Assembly (NCBI RefSeq): GCF_001662875.1
Contig: NZ_JPVZ01000003.1
Coordinates: 186,001-250,000, forward strand
Source: Thalassospira tepidiphila MCCC 1A03514
GTDB taxonomy: Bacteria > Pseudomonadota > Alphaproteobacteria > Rhodospirillales > Thalassospiraceae
Reading direction: 5' to 3'
Length of the DNA stretch: 64,000 bases
Each line of letters opens with the position of its first letter. Position 1 is the first letter of the stretch. This document shows, piece after piece, positions 1-7,819 of this stretch. A program made the translations under genes and the position numbers. Under the pieces are notes generated by a model. That model made no database searches. It was not told the origin of the DNA and saw nothing but the letters and a program-made list of their open reading frames with translations.

Positions 1-1
1 C

Positions 2-586
2 GATTTCTTCCATAATCTGGTGGCGATTGACGGGCAGGCGAAAAAGGCTTGGTTCGATGTCGCCAAGCCCGACACCGAGGTCGAACGCGTTGAGAAGTCC
101 TTTGACATGATCCATGTCTGCCCGCCGCAGGTGGCACCGGACTTCATTCGTGTGTCCCCGCTGGCCGATGCCGCCGGATGGGTGGATGTCGATCAGGCGA
201 CCCTTCGCCACAAGTCATTTACAAACATCTGGTCACTGGGTGATGTGATGAATGCCCCCAACGCCAAAACGGCTGCTGCGGCCCGCAAACAGGCGCCGGT
301 AGTTGCCGAAAACGTGGTTGCCGATATCGATGGAAAATCCCCGGTTGCGCAATATGACGGTTATGGGTCCTGTCCGCTCACCGTCGAACGTGGCCGCATC
401 GTTCTGGCTGAATTCGGGTATGGCGGAACGCTTTTGCCGTCCTTCCCGAAATGGCTGATCGATGGCACCAAACCGTCGCACCTTGCCTGGTTGCTTAAGG
501 AAAAAATCCTGCCGCCGATTTATTGGAAGGCGATGCTGCGTGGCAAGGAATGGCTGGCGAAGCCTGAAAAAGTCACCGGCGCCTAA
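2..586 (+). CDS. sqr: Sulfide:quinone oxidoreductase, C-terminal part (5' end outside window)
   Basis: The reading frame is open from base 2, so the gene begins before the window; about 194 codons are visible. The family is a membrane-associated flavoprotein that oxidises sulfide to sulfane sulfur and passes electrons to quinone. Visible features are the NIWSLGDV segment, which matches the C-terminal FAD-contacting motif of the family, the YGSCPLTV segment typical of type II (mitochondrial-like) enzymes, and a hydrophobic or amphipathic tail around PPIYWKAMLRG that resembles the membrane-binding end. The first redox cysteines and the Rossmann fold lie outside the window. A SulP anion transporter follows 65 bp downstream on the same strand. 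The family call is fairly secure; the subtype rests on motif resemblance. Confidence 0.85.
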   Translation, partial: DFFHNLVAIDGQAKKAWFDVAKPDTEVERVEKSFDMIHVCPPQVAPDFIRVSPLADAAGWVDVDQATLRHKSFTNIWSLGDVMNAPNAKTAAAARKQAPVVAENVVADIDGKSPVAQYDGYGSCPLTVERGRIVLAEFGYGGTLLPSFPKWLIDGTKPSHLAWLLKEKILPPIYWKAMLRGKEWLAKPEKVTGA

Positions 587-598
587 AACACCCTTCGT

Positions 599-624
599 CC
601 AAGGCAGCGATCACGCTGCCTTGG
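599..624. repeat. Perfect 11-bp inverted repeat between sqr and sulP
   Basis: Arms at 599-609 and 614-624 (ccaaggcagcg and its complement) enclose a 4-nt loop. There is no T-run after it, so it is either a weak or Rho-assisted terminator or an mRNA-stabilising hairpin between the two genes. Confidence 0.6.
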
Positions 625-651
625 ATCAACCTTGATCTAAGAGATCGATCA

Positions 652-2418
652 ATGCGTTTCAAAATGCTTCGGAAATATGTCCCGATTTTTGACTGGGGAC
701 AGACCTATGACAGGACGGCCTTTGGCAATGACATGATTGCAGCCGTGATCGTGACGATCATGCTGATCCCGCAATCGCTTGCCTATGCGTTGCTGGCCGG
801 TCTGCCGCCCGAGGCGGGGCTTTATGCCTCCATCGCGCCGATCATTCTTTATGCCATCTTTGGCACCAGCCGCGCCCTTGCGGTCGGGCCGGTTGCGGTT
901 GTCTCGCTGATGACCGCGGCCGCCGTGGGCAATATTGCCGAAACCGGCACCATGGGTTATGCGCTGGCTGCCCTGACGCTTGCCGCCCTGTCCGGGGCGA
1001 TCCTGCTGGCGATGGGGGTGTTCAAGCTGGGCTTTCTGGCCAACTTCCTCTCCCACCCAGTGATTGCCGGTTTCATCACTGCATCTGGCATGATTATTGC
1101 TGCCAGTCAGCTCAAACACATCCTTGGTGTGGATGCCGGTGGCCATAACCTTTGGGAAATTGTCACCTCCCTGATTGCCCATATTCCCGAAACCAATCAG
1201 ACGACCCTGATTATCGGCATTTGTGCCACGGGCTTTCTGTTCTGGGTGCGCAAGGGCCTTAAACCCGCCTTGCGCAAACTGGGTCTTGGTGCGCGTACCG
1301 CCGATGTCCTGACCAAGGCCGGCCCAGTCTTTGCCGTTTTCGCCACCACAGCGGCGACCTGGTATCTTGGTCTGGCTGAAAAAGGGGTTAAGATCGTGGG
1401 CGAGGTTCCGCAAAGCCTGCCGCCGCTGACCATGCCGGACTTCAGCCCGGGGCTGATGGCGGACCTTCTGGTGCCGGCGATCCTGATTTCTGTCATCGGC
1501 TTTGTTGAGTCGATCTCTGTCGCGCAGACGCTGGCGGCCAAACGCCGTCAACGCATCAACCCGGATCAGGAATTGATCGGGCTTGGGGCGGCCAATATCG
1601 GGGCGGCCTTTACGGGCGGTTATCCGGTGACGGGTGGTTTTGCCCGCTCGGTCGTGAACTTTGATGCCGGGGCGCAAACACCTGCGGCCGGGGCCTTTAC
1701 CGCTGTTGGTCTGGCGATTGCCGCCGTGGCGCTGACCCCGCTGGTTTACTTCCTGCCAAAGGCAACCCTTGCCGCGACCATCATTGTTGCGGTGCTGTCG
1801 CTGGTCGATTTCTCGATCCTTAAAACCAGTTGGCAATATTCCAAGGCGGATTTCATTGCGGTTCTGGCAACCATCCTTCTGACCCTTGGTCTTGGGGTCG
1901 AGGTCGGGGTGACCGCCGGTGTGGTTCTGTCGATCGGGCTGTTTTTGTATAAAACATCGCGCCCGCACATTGCCGAGGTCGGCCTTGTGCCCGATACCCA
2001 GCATTTCCGCAACATCCTGCGTCATAAGGTCATCACCCATCCGTCTGTCCTGACGATCCGGATTGATGAAAGCCTTTATTTCGCCAATGCGCGGTATCTT
2101 GAGGATTACCTCTATGACCGGGTGGTCGGGTGCAAGAACCTCAAACATGTGGTTCTGATGTGCTCGGCCGTGAACGAGATCGATCTAAGCGCGCTTGAAT
2201 CGCTTGAGGCGATCAATCACCGGCTTGAGGAAATGGGTATTTCCCTTCACATGTCCGAGGTCAAAGGCCCGGTCATGGATCGTCTGAAAAAGACCCACTT
2301 CCTTGATGAACTGACCGGCGAGGTTTTCCTGTCCCAGTTCGAAGCTGTTTCGAAACTGACAGACGGGCAGGTGGCAGAAACACCACCAAGCACCGAACCC
2401 AAAGTCAAACTGGTCTAA
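652..2418 (+). CDS. SulP family inorganic anion transporter with STAS domain
   Basis: A 588-residue inner-membrane protein. Residues 1 to about 430 are strongly hydrophobic with the SulP pattern, including the early PQSLAYALLAGLPPEAGLYA segment typical of the family. A cytoplasmic STAS domain starts near residue 459 and contains CSAVNEIDLSALESLE, the phosphate/nucleotide-loop region of STAS folds. SulP proteins move sulfate, bicarbonate or other anions; the substrate cannot be read from the sequence. The gene follows sqr on the same strand after a perfect hairpin, so export or uptake of sulfur oxyanions linked to sulfide oxidation is a reasonable inference. The length is normal for the family. 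The ATG at 652 is the first start after the hairpin. Confidence 0.9.
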   Translation: MRFKMLRKYVPIFDWGQTYDRTAFGNDMIAAVIVTIMLIPQSLAYALLAGLPPEAGLYASIAPIILYAIFGTSRALAVGPVAVVSLMTAAAVGNIAETGTMGYALAALTLAALSGAILLAMGVFKLGFLANFLSHPVIAGFITASGMIIAASQLKHILGVDAGGHNLWEIVTSLIAHIPETNQTTLIIGICATGFLFWVRKGLKPALRKLGLGARTADVLTKAGPVFAVFATTAATWYLGLAEKGVKIVGEVPQSLPPLTMPDFSPGLMADLLVPAILISVIGFVESISVAQTLAAKRRQRINPDQELIGLGAANIGAAFTGGYPVTGGFARSVVNFDAGAQTPAAGAFTAVGLAIAAVALTPLVYFLPKATLAATIIVAVLSLVDFSILKTSWQYSKADFIAVLATILLTLGLGVEVGVTAGVVLSIGLFLYKTSRPHIAEVGLVPDTQHFRNILRHKVITHPSVLTIRIDESLYFANARYLEDYLYDRVVGCKNLKHVVLMCSAVNEIDLSALESLEAINHRLEEMGISLHMSEVKGPVMDRLKKTHFLDELTGEVFLSQFEAVSKLTDGQVAETPPSTEPKVKLV

Positions 2419-2429
2419 GACCGAAGATC

Positions 2430-2465
2430 GAAACCGGATTGAGTTTTCAGTCCGGTTTCTTTTTG
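2430..2465. terminator. Terminator between convergent sulP and benE
   Basis: Stem gaaaccgga (2430-2438) pairs with tccggtttc (2451-2459), followed by a T-run (2460-2464). It overlaps the last codons of the convergent benE gene, so it stops sulP transcription inside that gene's end. Confidence 0.75.
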
Positions 2466-3637
2466 CCATTGCGCAGATGCATCAGGAAGTAAATCAGTCC
2501 ACCAGCAAGCAAACCCCAGAACGCACCAGAAATCCCGTAGAATGTCAGACCTGCTGCGGTGACGATAAAGGTTACAGCGGCTGCTTCACGTCCGTCTTCG
2601 TCCTTGAAGGCCGCAACGGCGGAACCCGCAAACGCCCCGATCAGGGCGAGACCTGCAACCGCCTCGATCAGGATGCCCGGTGCCAGACTGATAAACGCGG
2701 TCACCAACCCGGCCAGAAGCCCAAACACGATATAGAAAACGCCGCCCGATACCGCCGCCCAATACCGTTTGGCCGGATCGGGGTGGGCATCCTTGCCCGC
2801 ACACAGGGCCGCGGTGATGGCCGCCAAGTTCACCGCATGGCCACCAAACGGGGCTGAGAGTAACGAGAAGATCCCGGTCACGGTAAAGAGCGGCCCCGGT
2901 GGGGTATCATAATCATTGGCGCGCAGAACCGCTGTGCCCGGAATGTTTTGGGATGCCATGGTGACGATGAAAAGCGGCAAGGCAATGCCGATCAATCCGG
3001 TCAGGGTAAATTCAGGCATGACAAATTCGACGGGGGGCGCAATTGCACTGCCCAGATCGGCGATGGCATTTTCAGGAAACTCGACGCCAAACACCATCAC
3101 TGCAACGAATGCGAGAAGGGCGGCAGGGATGGCAAGCAACCGGTTAAACCGCCCCATCACGATCCACGCAATCACAATCGGAAGACCAAGCAACGGGTCA
3201 AAGGCAACCGCCTTGACCGGTGCCAGACACAGACCCAGCAAGACACCGGCCAGCATCGCGTTTGCCAAGGGGGCAGGGATGCCAGCAACCGCACGGCCCA
3301 ATGGCTTCCAAACGCCACTGATGATAATCAGGATGGCGCAAACAATGAACGCGCCAACGGCAACGGCAAATCCACCCTCAATGGCACCGGATGTCGCCAG
3401 AAGGGCCGCACCGGGTGTTGACCAAGCAATGCTGATCGGAAGTCGGGTTTTAAGCGACAGGACAATTGCGCAAAGCCCCATGGAAATGGACAACGCCATC
3501 AGCCCGGATGCAGCTTGTTCGGGGCTGGCACCGACCCCGGCAAGACCTTGCAAGACAACCGCAAACGAACTGGCCGTCCCGACAAAACCTGCCAGCAGGC
3601 CCATGAATATACTTTGGGGCGAAATATCACGCAGCAT
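2447..3637 (-). CDS. benE: BenE-type benzoate/H+ symporter family protein
   Basis: A 396-residue, almost wholly hydrophobic polytopic membrane protein. The family pattern is clear: an N-terminal GFVGTASSFAVVLQGL segment, the AWSTPGAALLA helix and the C-terminal FWGLLAGG helix. BenE proteins are predicted to import benzoate or related aromatic acids with protons; no aromatic-catabolic genes are nearby, so the substrate is unproven. I chose ATG 3637 because GGAG lies five bases upstream; a longer frame starting with TTG at 3667 lacks such a site. It is convergent with sulP and divergent from the peroxiredoxin gene. Confidence 0.85.
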   Translation of the reverse strand: MLRDISPQSIFMGLLAGFVGTASSFAVVLQGLAGVGASPEQAASGLMALSISMGLCAIVLSLKTRLPISIAWSTPGAALLATSGAIEGGFAVAVGAFIVCAILIIISGVWKPLGRAVAGIPAPLANAMLAGVLLGLCLAPVKAVAFDPLLGLPIVIAWIVMGRFNRLLAIPAALLAFVAVMVFGVEFPENAIADLGSAIAPPVEFVMPEFTLTGLIGIALPLFIVTMASQNIPGTAVLRANDYDTPPGPLFTVTGIFSLLSAPFGGHAVNLAAITAALCAGKDAHPDPAKRYWAAVSGGVFYIVFGLLAGLVTAFISLAPGILIEAVAGLALIGAFAGSAVAAFKDEDGREAAAVTFIVTAAGLTFYGISGAFWGLLAGGLIYFLMHLRNGKKKPD

Positions 3638-3846
3638 GGGGGCTCCGACGCAAGAAAGGTGTTTCAAAATCTGGTGGCGAGCGCAAAGACCCTAACCATA
3701 AGCCGCAAGTCAAGCCAGCGAAAACCACCATCTGCAATGCCGTAAACGTGTCAGAACAACCGCGACGGTGAGAGTCGATCAAATAACAATGCAACACTGA
3801 CAAATAGGAAACACGGCACTGTTTTCACACGAATTTTTTTCGCACT

Positions 3847-3927
3847 GAGCGGATCCTACATTGACAAATATCATCGTACTCGTTTGATAAGTTAAATAAT
3901 TATAATGTAATGAATTGGAGCGGATCC
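3847..3927 (+). repeat. Direct repeat gagcggatcc flanking the peroxiredoxin promoter
   Basis: The identical decamer gagcggatcc occurs at 3847-3856 and 3918-3927, with starts 71 bp apart, on either side of the predicted -35/-10 elements. The spacing is close to seven helical turns, which would suit two operator half-sites on one DNA face. An operator role is inference. Confidence 0.5.
3861..3890 (+). promoter_or_regulatory. Candidate sigma-70 promoter for the peroxiredoxin gene
   Basis: A consensus TTGACA (-35) at 3861-3866 is followed after 17-18 bp by ttgata/tgataa (3884-3890). The distance to the ATG at 3953 allows a leader of about 55 nt. The -35 match is perfect and the -10 match is partial. 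Confidence 0.55.
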
Positions 3928-3952
3928 AAATTCCTGACGTAGGAGTCTGACT

Positions 3953-4606
3953 ATGACTGAATCTCCGAAGATTAGTGTCGGTTTGCCGCGCATTAATGAA
4001 CCGGCGCCGGATTTCACTGCGCCGACCACCGATGGTGTCAAATCCCTGTCCGACTATCGTGGTAAATGGCTTGTGCTGTTTTCCCATCCCGCTGATTTCA
4101 CACCGGTCTGCACGACCGAGTTTATCGCCTTTGCCAAACACGCCGATGAATTTGCCAAACGCGATTGTGAATTGCTGGGCCTGTCGATTGACAGCACGCA
4201 TTCGCACATTGCGTGGATGCGCAACATCGAACAGAACTTTGGTGTGGAAATCCCGTTCCCGATCATTGCCGACCTTAAAATGGAGGTCGCCCAAGCCTAT
4301 GGCATGATCCATCCGGGTGCAGGTGATACGTCGGCCGTGCGCGCGACCTTTATCATCGATCCGGAAGGCGTACTGCGTGCCATGGTCTACTACCCGATGA
4401 GCAACGGGCGTTCGATCCCGGAATTCCTGCGCATGATTGATGCGATGCAGACCAGCGACAAGCACGGTGTGGCAACGCCAGAAGGCTGGCAGCCGGGTGA
4501 CAAGGTCATTGTCCCACCGGCCCATACCGCCAAGGCCGCCGCAGAACGGGCATCCAATCCGGATTATGATTACGTGGACTTCTACTTCTGCACCAAGTCC
4601 CTCTGA
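3953..4606 (+). CDS. Peroxiredoxin, AhpC/TSA (Prx6-like) family
   Basis: A 217-residue cytosolic thiol peroxidase that reduces hydrogen peroxide and organic peroxides. The peroxidatic cysteine is C53 in the PVCTTE motif, within an HPADFTPVCTTE segment. The length and the C-terminal extension with a DYVDFYFC ending fit the Prx6-like subfamily; the C-terminal cysteine could act as resolving cysteine, as in some bacterial members. The start is set by AGGAG at 3941-3945. It has its own promoter and a strong terminator, so it is monocistronic. Placement near sulfide oxidation genes fits oxidative or sulfur-stress defence, but this is inference. Confidence 0.92.
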   Translation: MTESPKISVGLPRINEPAPDFTAPTTDGVKSLSDYRGKWLVLFSHPADFTPVCTTEFIAFAKHADEFAKRDCELLGLSIDSTHSHIAWMRNIEQNFGVEIPFPIIADLKMEVAQAYGMIHPGAGDTSAVRATFIIDPEGVLRAMVYYPMSNGRSIPEFLRMIDAMQTSDKHGVATPEGWQPGDKVIVPPAHTAKAAAERASNPDYDYVDFYFCTKSL

Positions 4607-4653
4607 TCAAAACCCCGATGTGCGGTTCCCGGGGCAAGGGACCGCACAAAGGC

Positions 4654-4685
4654 AAAACCCCGCCAGAGCAATCTGGCGGGGTTTT
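4654..4685. terminator. Bidirectional terminator after peroxiredoxin
   Basis: A perfect 14-bp stem, 4654-4667 with 4672-4685, and a GCAA tetraloop. An A-run on one side and a T-run on the other allow termination from both convergent genes. Confidence 0.9.
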
Positions 4686-4736
4686 GTTCCGTTTGTCAGG
4701 CATCACGCAATTCAAACTGTTGGTGGTAAATGCGTA

Positions 4737-5309
4737 TCAGACCACGTCACGTTTGGTTGTGGCGTTTGATACGTCATGGGTTTCAATCAGGCGCGCGTCG
4801 TGACGACCAAGCACATCCTTGGCGCGTTCCTCGGTCTGCGGATCGGGTGTTCTGATCCAAAGCAACAAGCCGCCTTGATCAAGCTCTTCTTGCAGTCTGC
4901 TGGAGTACTTCTTGCCGATCATTGCGGCAATCACGCCGCCTGCGGCGGCACCAACACCGCCCGCACCGAGGATTGCCGAAATGGTCAGGGCAATGGGGCC
5001 ACCAGCCGCGATTACTGCACCGGCTGCACCAAAGGCTGCCGCATACATCGGGGCACCGATCAGTGCGCCTTCGGCATTACCAATCGGTGTCGGTGTTGTG
5101 TAGGCCAGTGGTGGCATGTCAGGATCGCTGTCGACATCCTCGGCCTTGCGATAAATATGGCCAAGCTTGTCGTCGACGGTTTTCTCGCTCGCAAGAAGGC
5201 TAAGCTCCTTTTGCTGATCAAACCCGACTTGCGCCAGATCATCAGCCGCCTGTTGGAGTATTTTGATATCGTCAAAAACGCCAACGGTCTCGCGATGTGT
5301 TTTGGTCAT
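4737..5309 (-). CDS. Glycine-zipper protein of unknown function (general-stress-protein-like)
   Basis: A 190-residue protein. The N-terminal 75 residues look like a small alpha/beta domain (TVGVFDDIKILQQAADDL), as found at the start of general-stress or DUF1269-type proteins. The middle (about residues 75-130) is a Gly/Ala-rich stretch with glycine-zipper spacing, likely membrane-inserting. The C-terminal tail returns to a soluble alpha/beta pattern (LLLWIRTPDPQTEERA). The start at 5309 has a perfect AGGAGG five bases upstream; a longer in-frame extension to 5399 has no support. The function is unknown; a role at the membrane under stress is only a guess. It is convergent with the peroxiredoxin gene. 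Confidence 0.75.
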   Translation of the reverse strand: MTKTHRETVGVFDDIKILQQAADDLAQVGFDQQKELSLLASEKTVDDKLGHIYRKAEDVDSDPDMPPLAYTTPTPIGNAEGALIGAPMYAAAFGAAGAVIAAGGPIALTISAILGAGGVGAAAGGVIAAMIGKKYSSRLQEELDQGGLLLWIRTPDPQTEERAKDVLGRHDARLIETHDVSNATTKRDVV

Positions 5310-5395
5310 TTGGGCCTCCTGTTTGTTGAAAGGCTCATCTGTATTGAACGTAACACAACGCGGATTGGTTCCATTTTTGTTGATTTTCAATGCGC

Positions 5396-5429
5396 CCAAA
5401 CGAAAACGGCACCCATAAAGGGTGCCGTT
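5396..5429 (-). terminator. Terminator of the MotAB-like operon
   Basis: Stem 5405-5414 with 5420-5429 (aacggcaccc / gggtgccgtt) lies just past the stop of the MotB-like gene. The minus strand continues into TTTCGTTTG. Confidence 0.75.
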
Positions 5430-5454
5430 AAAAGCTATGTTCTCCTAAATCCGA

Positions 5455-6618
5455 TTACCGCTCGGTAATCTTGAACTCGATGCGGCGGTTGCGGCGATAG
5501 GCGATTTCGTCATCCCGGTTATCAAGCGGCTGATATTCGCCAAAGCCCGCAGCAACCAAGCGGTTGGGCGGTACCCCCTGATCAATCAGGAACTTGACCA
5601 CCGAAATCGCACGCGCTGCCGAAAGCTCCCAGTTCGAAGCGAACTGAAGGTTTCGGATCGGCACCTTGTCAGTATGGCCATCAACGCGCATCACCCAGTC
5701 GATATCATCGGGAATGTCGGCGGCAATCGTGGTCAGCGTTTCGCCCAGTTTGGCCAACTGATCCTTGCCTTCTTCGCCAAGCTCTGCCTCACCCGATCCA
5801 AACAAAACTTCGGACTGGAAGACAAACCGGTCCCCGACAACGCGGATATCCTGACGATCGCCCAGAACTTCACGCAGGCGGCCAAAGAATTCAGAACGAT
5901 ATCGCTGCAACTCGGCAACCTTGGTGGCAAGGGCCGCATTCAGGCGATTGCCAAGATTGACAATCTGGGCGTCTTTTTCCTCGTTCTCGCGTTCGGACGT
6001 TTCAAGCGCGGCTTCGATCCGGGCCAGTTGTTGGCGGAGAGCCAACATCTGCTGATTAAGCGCCGCGACCTGTGCCTTGGCTTCGTCACTAAGGTTCTTT
6101 TGTTCTTCCAACTCGGCCGCGCGTGATGCCAGAAGGGCCGAAAGCTCGTCAATACGGGTTTCCTGATCAGTGATCTTTTCGCCCGTGGTTTCCCGAAGCT
6201 CGGTCAGTTCGGCTTCCTTGTCTTCAAGCGACGCAAGGGCGGCCAGAAGTTTCTGTTCGATTTCGTCCGTTGAAAGTTCGGCTGCCGCCAACTGATCGGC
6301 AAGGGTGGCAGCACGCGCACGCAGGTCATCACGCTGATCAGCGGTATTGGAAAGCTCGGTCGTCAGCTGGGTGAGTTCGAGTTCCATACGCTGGTTGTTG
6401 CCACGCTCAAGTGACAGCAGATTGGTCAGCTCGTTAACCTGGGCGGTCAGATCACTTAGCGCCTCGTCCCGCCCGGAAAGGGCCGCACCCAGATACACCT
6501 GTGCAATGACAAAGATCATCAGAAGAAAGATGATCACCATCAAAAGTGTTGCAAGCGCATCAACAAAGCCCGGCCAGGTATTTACATCGCGGTTACGACG
6601 GCGCGAAAGTCCGATCAT
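5455..6618 (-). CDS. MotB/OmpA-like peptidoglycan-binding partner of a proton channel
   Basis: A 387-residue protein with one N-terminal membrane helix preceded by WPGFVDALATLL; the aspartate there sits where MotB- and ZorB-type proteins have their proton-carrying acidic residue. A long coiled coil follows (about residues 40-260, rich in E, Q, A and L). A C-terminal OmpA-like domain (about 270-387) contains the peptidoglycan-contacting VDGHTD segment and a NWELSAARA helix. This is the architecture of a stator plug partner. It starts four bases after the channel gene with GGAGG upstream, so the pair is translationally linked. It is longer than MotB because of the coiled coil. The function is unassigned; it resembles ZorB more than flagellar MotB. 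Confidence 0.82.
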   Translation of the reverse strand: MIGLSRRRNRDVNTWPGFVDALATLLMVIIFLLMIFVIAQVYLGAALSGRDEALSDLTAQVNELTNLLSLERGNNQRMELELTQLTTELSNTADQRDDLRARAATLADQLAAAELSTDEIEQKLLAALASLEDKEAELTELRETTGEKITDQETRIDELSALLASRAAELEEQKNLSDEAKAQVAALNQQMLALRQQLARIEAALETSERENEEKDAQIVNLGNRLNAALATKVAELQRYRSEFFGRLREVLGDRQDIRVVGDRFVFQSEVLFGSGEAELGEEGKDQLAKLGETLTTIAADIPDDIDWVMRVDGHTDKVPIRNLQFASNWELSAARAISVVKFLIDQGVPPNRLVAAGFGEYQPLDNRDDEIAYRRNRRIEFKITER

Positions 6619-6622
6619 TCGA

Positions 6623-7807
6623 TCAGCCCTCCTCGGCGATGGCAGCGATGGTGCGGGCGAGGAGCTTGATCTCGCTTCTGATTTCCTGTGTGGATTGCTG
6701 GCGGCCCATGGTCAGTTCTTCGCCAATACGGCCAAGCGTATTATCAAGCGAACGGATGTGGGCGCGGGTATTATCATCAATGCCGAAGCTGCCCATTTTC
6801 ATCGAATCCGCCAGCTGATCAAGGACCGGTTTGAGGTGCATCTGGTTTTCCGCCAGCTTGACCATCAATTGCTGTTCGGCCTTCATCTGATCAGTCAGGG
6901 TGGATAGCTTGTCGGCCAGATCAATCAGCGTGTTGTGCGATTTGATCTGTGAACTTTCCGACCGTTGGATAGAGTTTTGCAACCCTTCCATATTATCGGC
7001 CATCTGTTCGATCAGGGCCGAAAGATACGCCGGAACAGACTGTTCACCATCGGAAATGCCGCCACCCGAACCAAGGCGGGTAAAGCTTGAAAGCCATTCT
7101 TCAAGATCATTGAAGAACCGGTTCTGTGCCTGACCGGCCTGCATGTCCAGAAGGCCAAGCGCCAGCGATCCTGCAAGACCAAACAGCGAGGACGAAAACG
7201 CCGTGCCCATGCCGCTCAGCGGTTCGGAAAGACCGTCTTTGAGTTCAGAGAACCAAAGGTCCATGTTGGACCCGCTGCCGACATTGACGTTGCTGATCAC
7301 CCCAGCGACCGAGTTCACGGTCTGAAGCAGGCCCCAGAAGGTGCCGAGCAGACCCAGGAACACCAAAAGGCCAACGACATAGCGCGACAATTCGCGGCTT
7401 TCATCCAGACGGGAGCGGATCGAGTCAAGGATGGTCCGGGTCGAGGTGGTTGAAAGCTGCGGGCGATCGCGGCGCTGTTCGGCCATCATGCTGGCCATCG
7501 GCGCCAGAAGTTTCGGCGGCACCTGCGAGGTCAGACCCGGGCGGGACCGACGAAAATCCTCGATCCATGTCACTTCGGGTGAAAGGCTGGCCGCCATTCG
7601 GAAGGTGTAGATAACCCCAACCACAAACACGCCAAGGATCAGGCCATTAAGAACAGCATTGGCCATAAAGGCATCAGACAGCGCCGGGAACAGCAGGGCG
7701 CCAACCCCGGCGATGATGGCAACAAAGATTGCCATGCGTGTCAGATAACTACCGGGTTTGGTAATAGGCGGGAGGGATCCCGTACCACTGGCCGAATTGC
7801 TGCTCAT
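6623..7807 (-). CDS. MotA/TolQ/ExbB-like proton channel protein
   Basis: A 394-residue inner-membrane protein. Two membrane segments lie near residues 22-70. A third pair is around GLLVFLGLLGTFWGLLQTV and GTAFSSSLFGLAGSLALGLLD, the conserved channel helices of the MotA/TolQ/ExbB superfamily. Residues from about 255 onward form a long helical, probably coiled-coil, cytoplasmic tail (SALIEQMADNMEGLQ and beyond) that flagellar MotA lacks. It is the middle gene of a three-gene operon, with the OmpA-like lipoprotein-sized gene 12 bp upstream and the MotB-like gene 4 bp downstream. Together these suggest an ion-driven machine spanning the periplasm. The tail recalls ZorA of Zorya systems, but no zorC, zorD or zorE is adjacent. 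Confidence 0.82.
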   Translation of the reverse strand: MSSNSASGTGSLPPITKPGSYLTRMAIFVAIIAGVGALLFPALSDAFMANAVLNGLILGVFVVGVIYTFRMAASLSPEVTWIEDFRRSRPGLTSQVPPKLLAPMASMMAEQRRDRPQLSTTSTRTILDSIRSRLDESRELSRYVVGLLVFLGLLGTFWGLLQTVNSVAGVISNVNVGSGSNMDLWFSELKDGLSEPLSGMGTAFSSSLFGLAGSLALGLLDMQAGQAQNRFFNDLEEWLSSFTRLGSGGGISDGEQSVPAYLSALIEQMADNMEGLQNSIQRSESSQIKSHNTLIDLADKLSTLTDQMKAEQQLMVKLAENQMHLKPVLDQLADSMKMGSFGIDDNTRAHIRSLDNTLGRIGEELTMGRQQSTQEIRSEIKLLARTIAAIAEEG

Positions 7808-7819
7808 AGCGGATTAATC

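Larger units (their letters stand above)
3638..3952. other. Divergent intergenic region, benE/peroxiredoxin
   Basis: About 315 bp without a gene, AT-rich from 3770 onwards. It contains the likely peroxiredoxin promoter and a pair of identical 10-bp repeats (listed separately). The AGGAG at 3941-3945 is the peroxiredoxin ribosome-binding site. I see nothing else. Confidence 0.7.

Noticed and set aside
649-2148. A 499-codon minus-strand frame opposite the SulP gene
   Set aside because: Antisense of a clear transporter gene; its own composition is His/Gln/Gly/Arg-rich with no fold signal.
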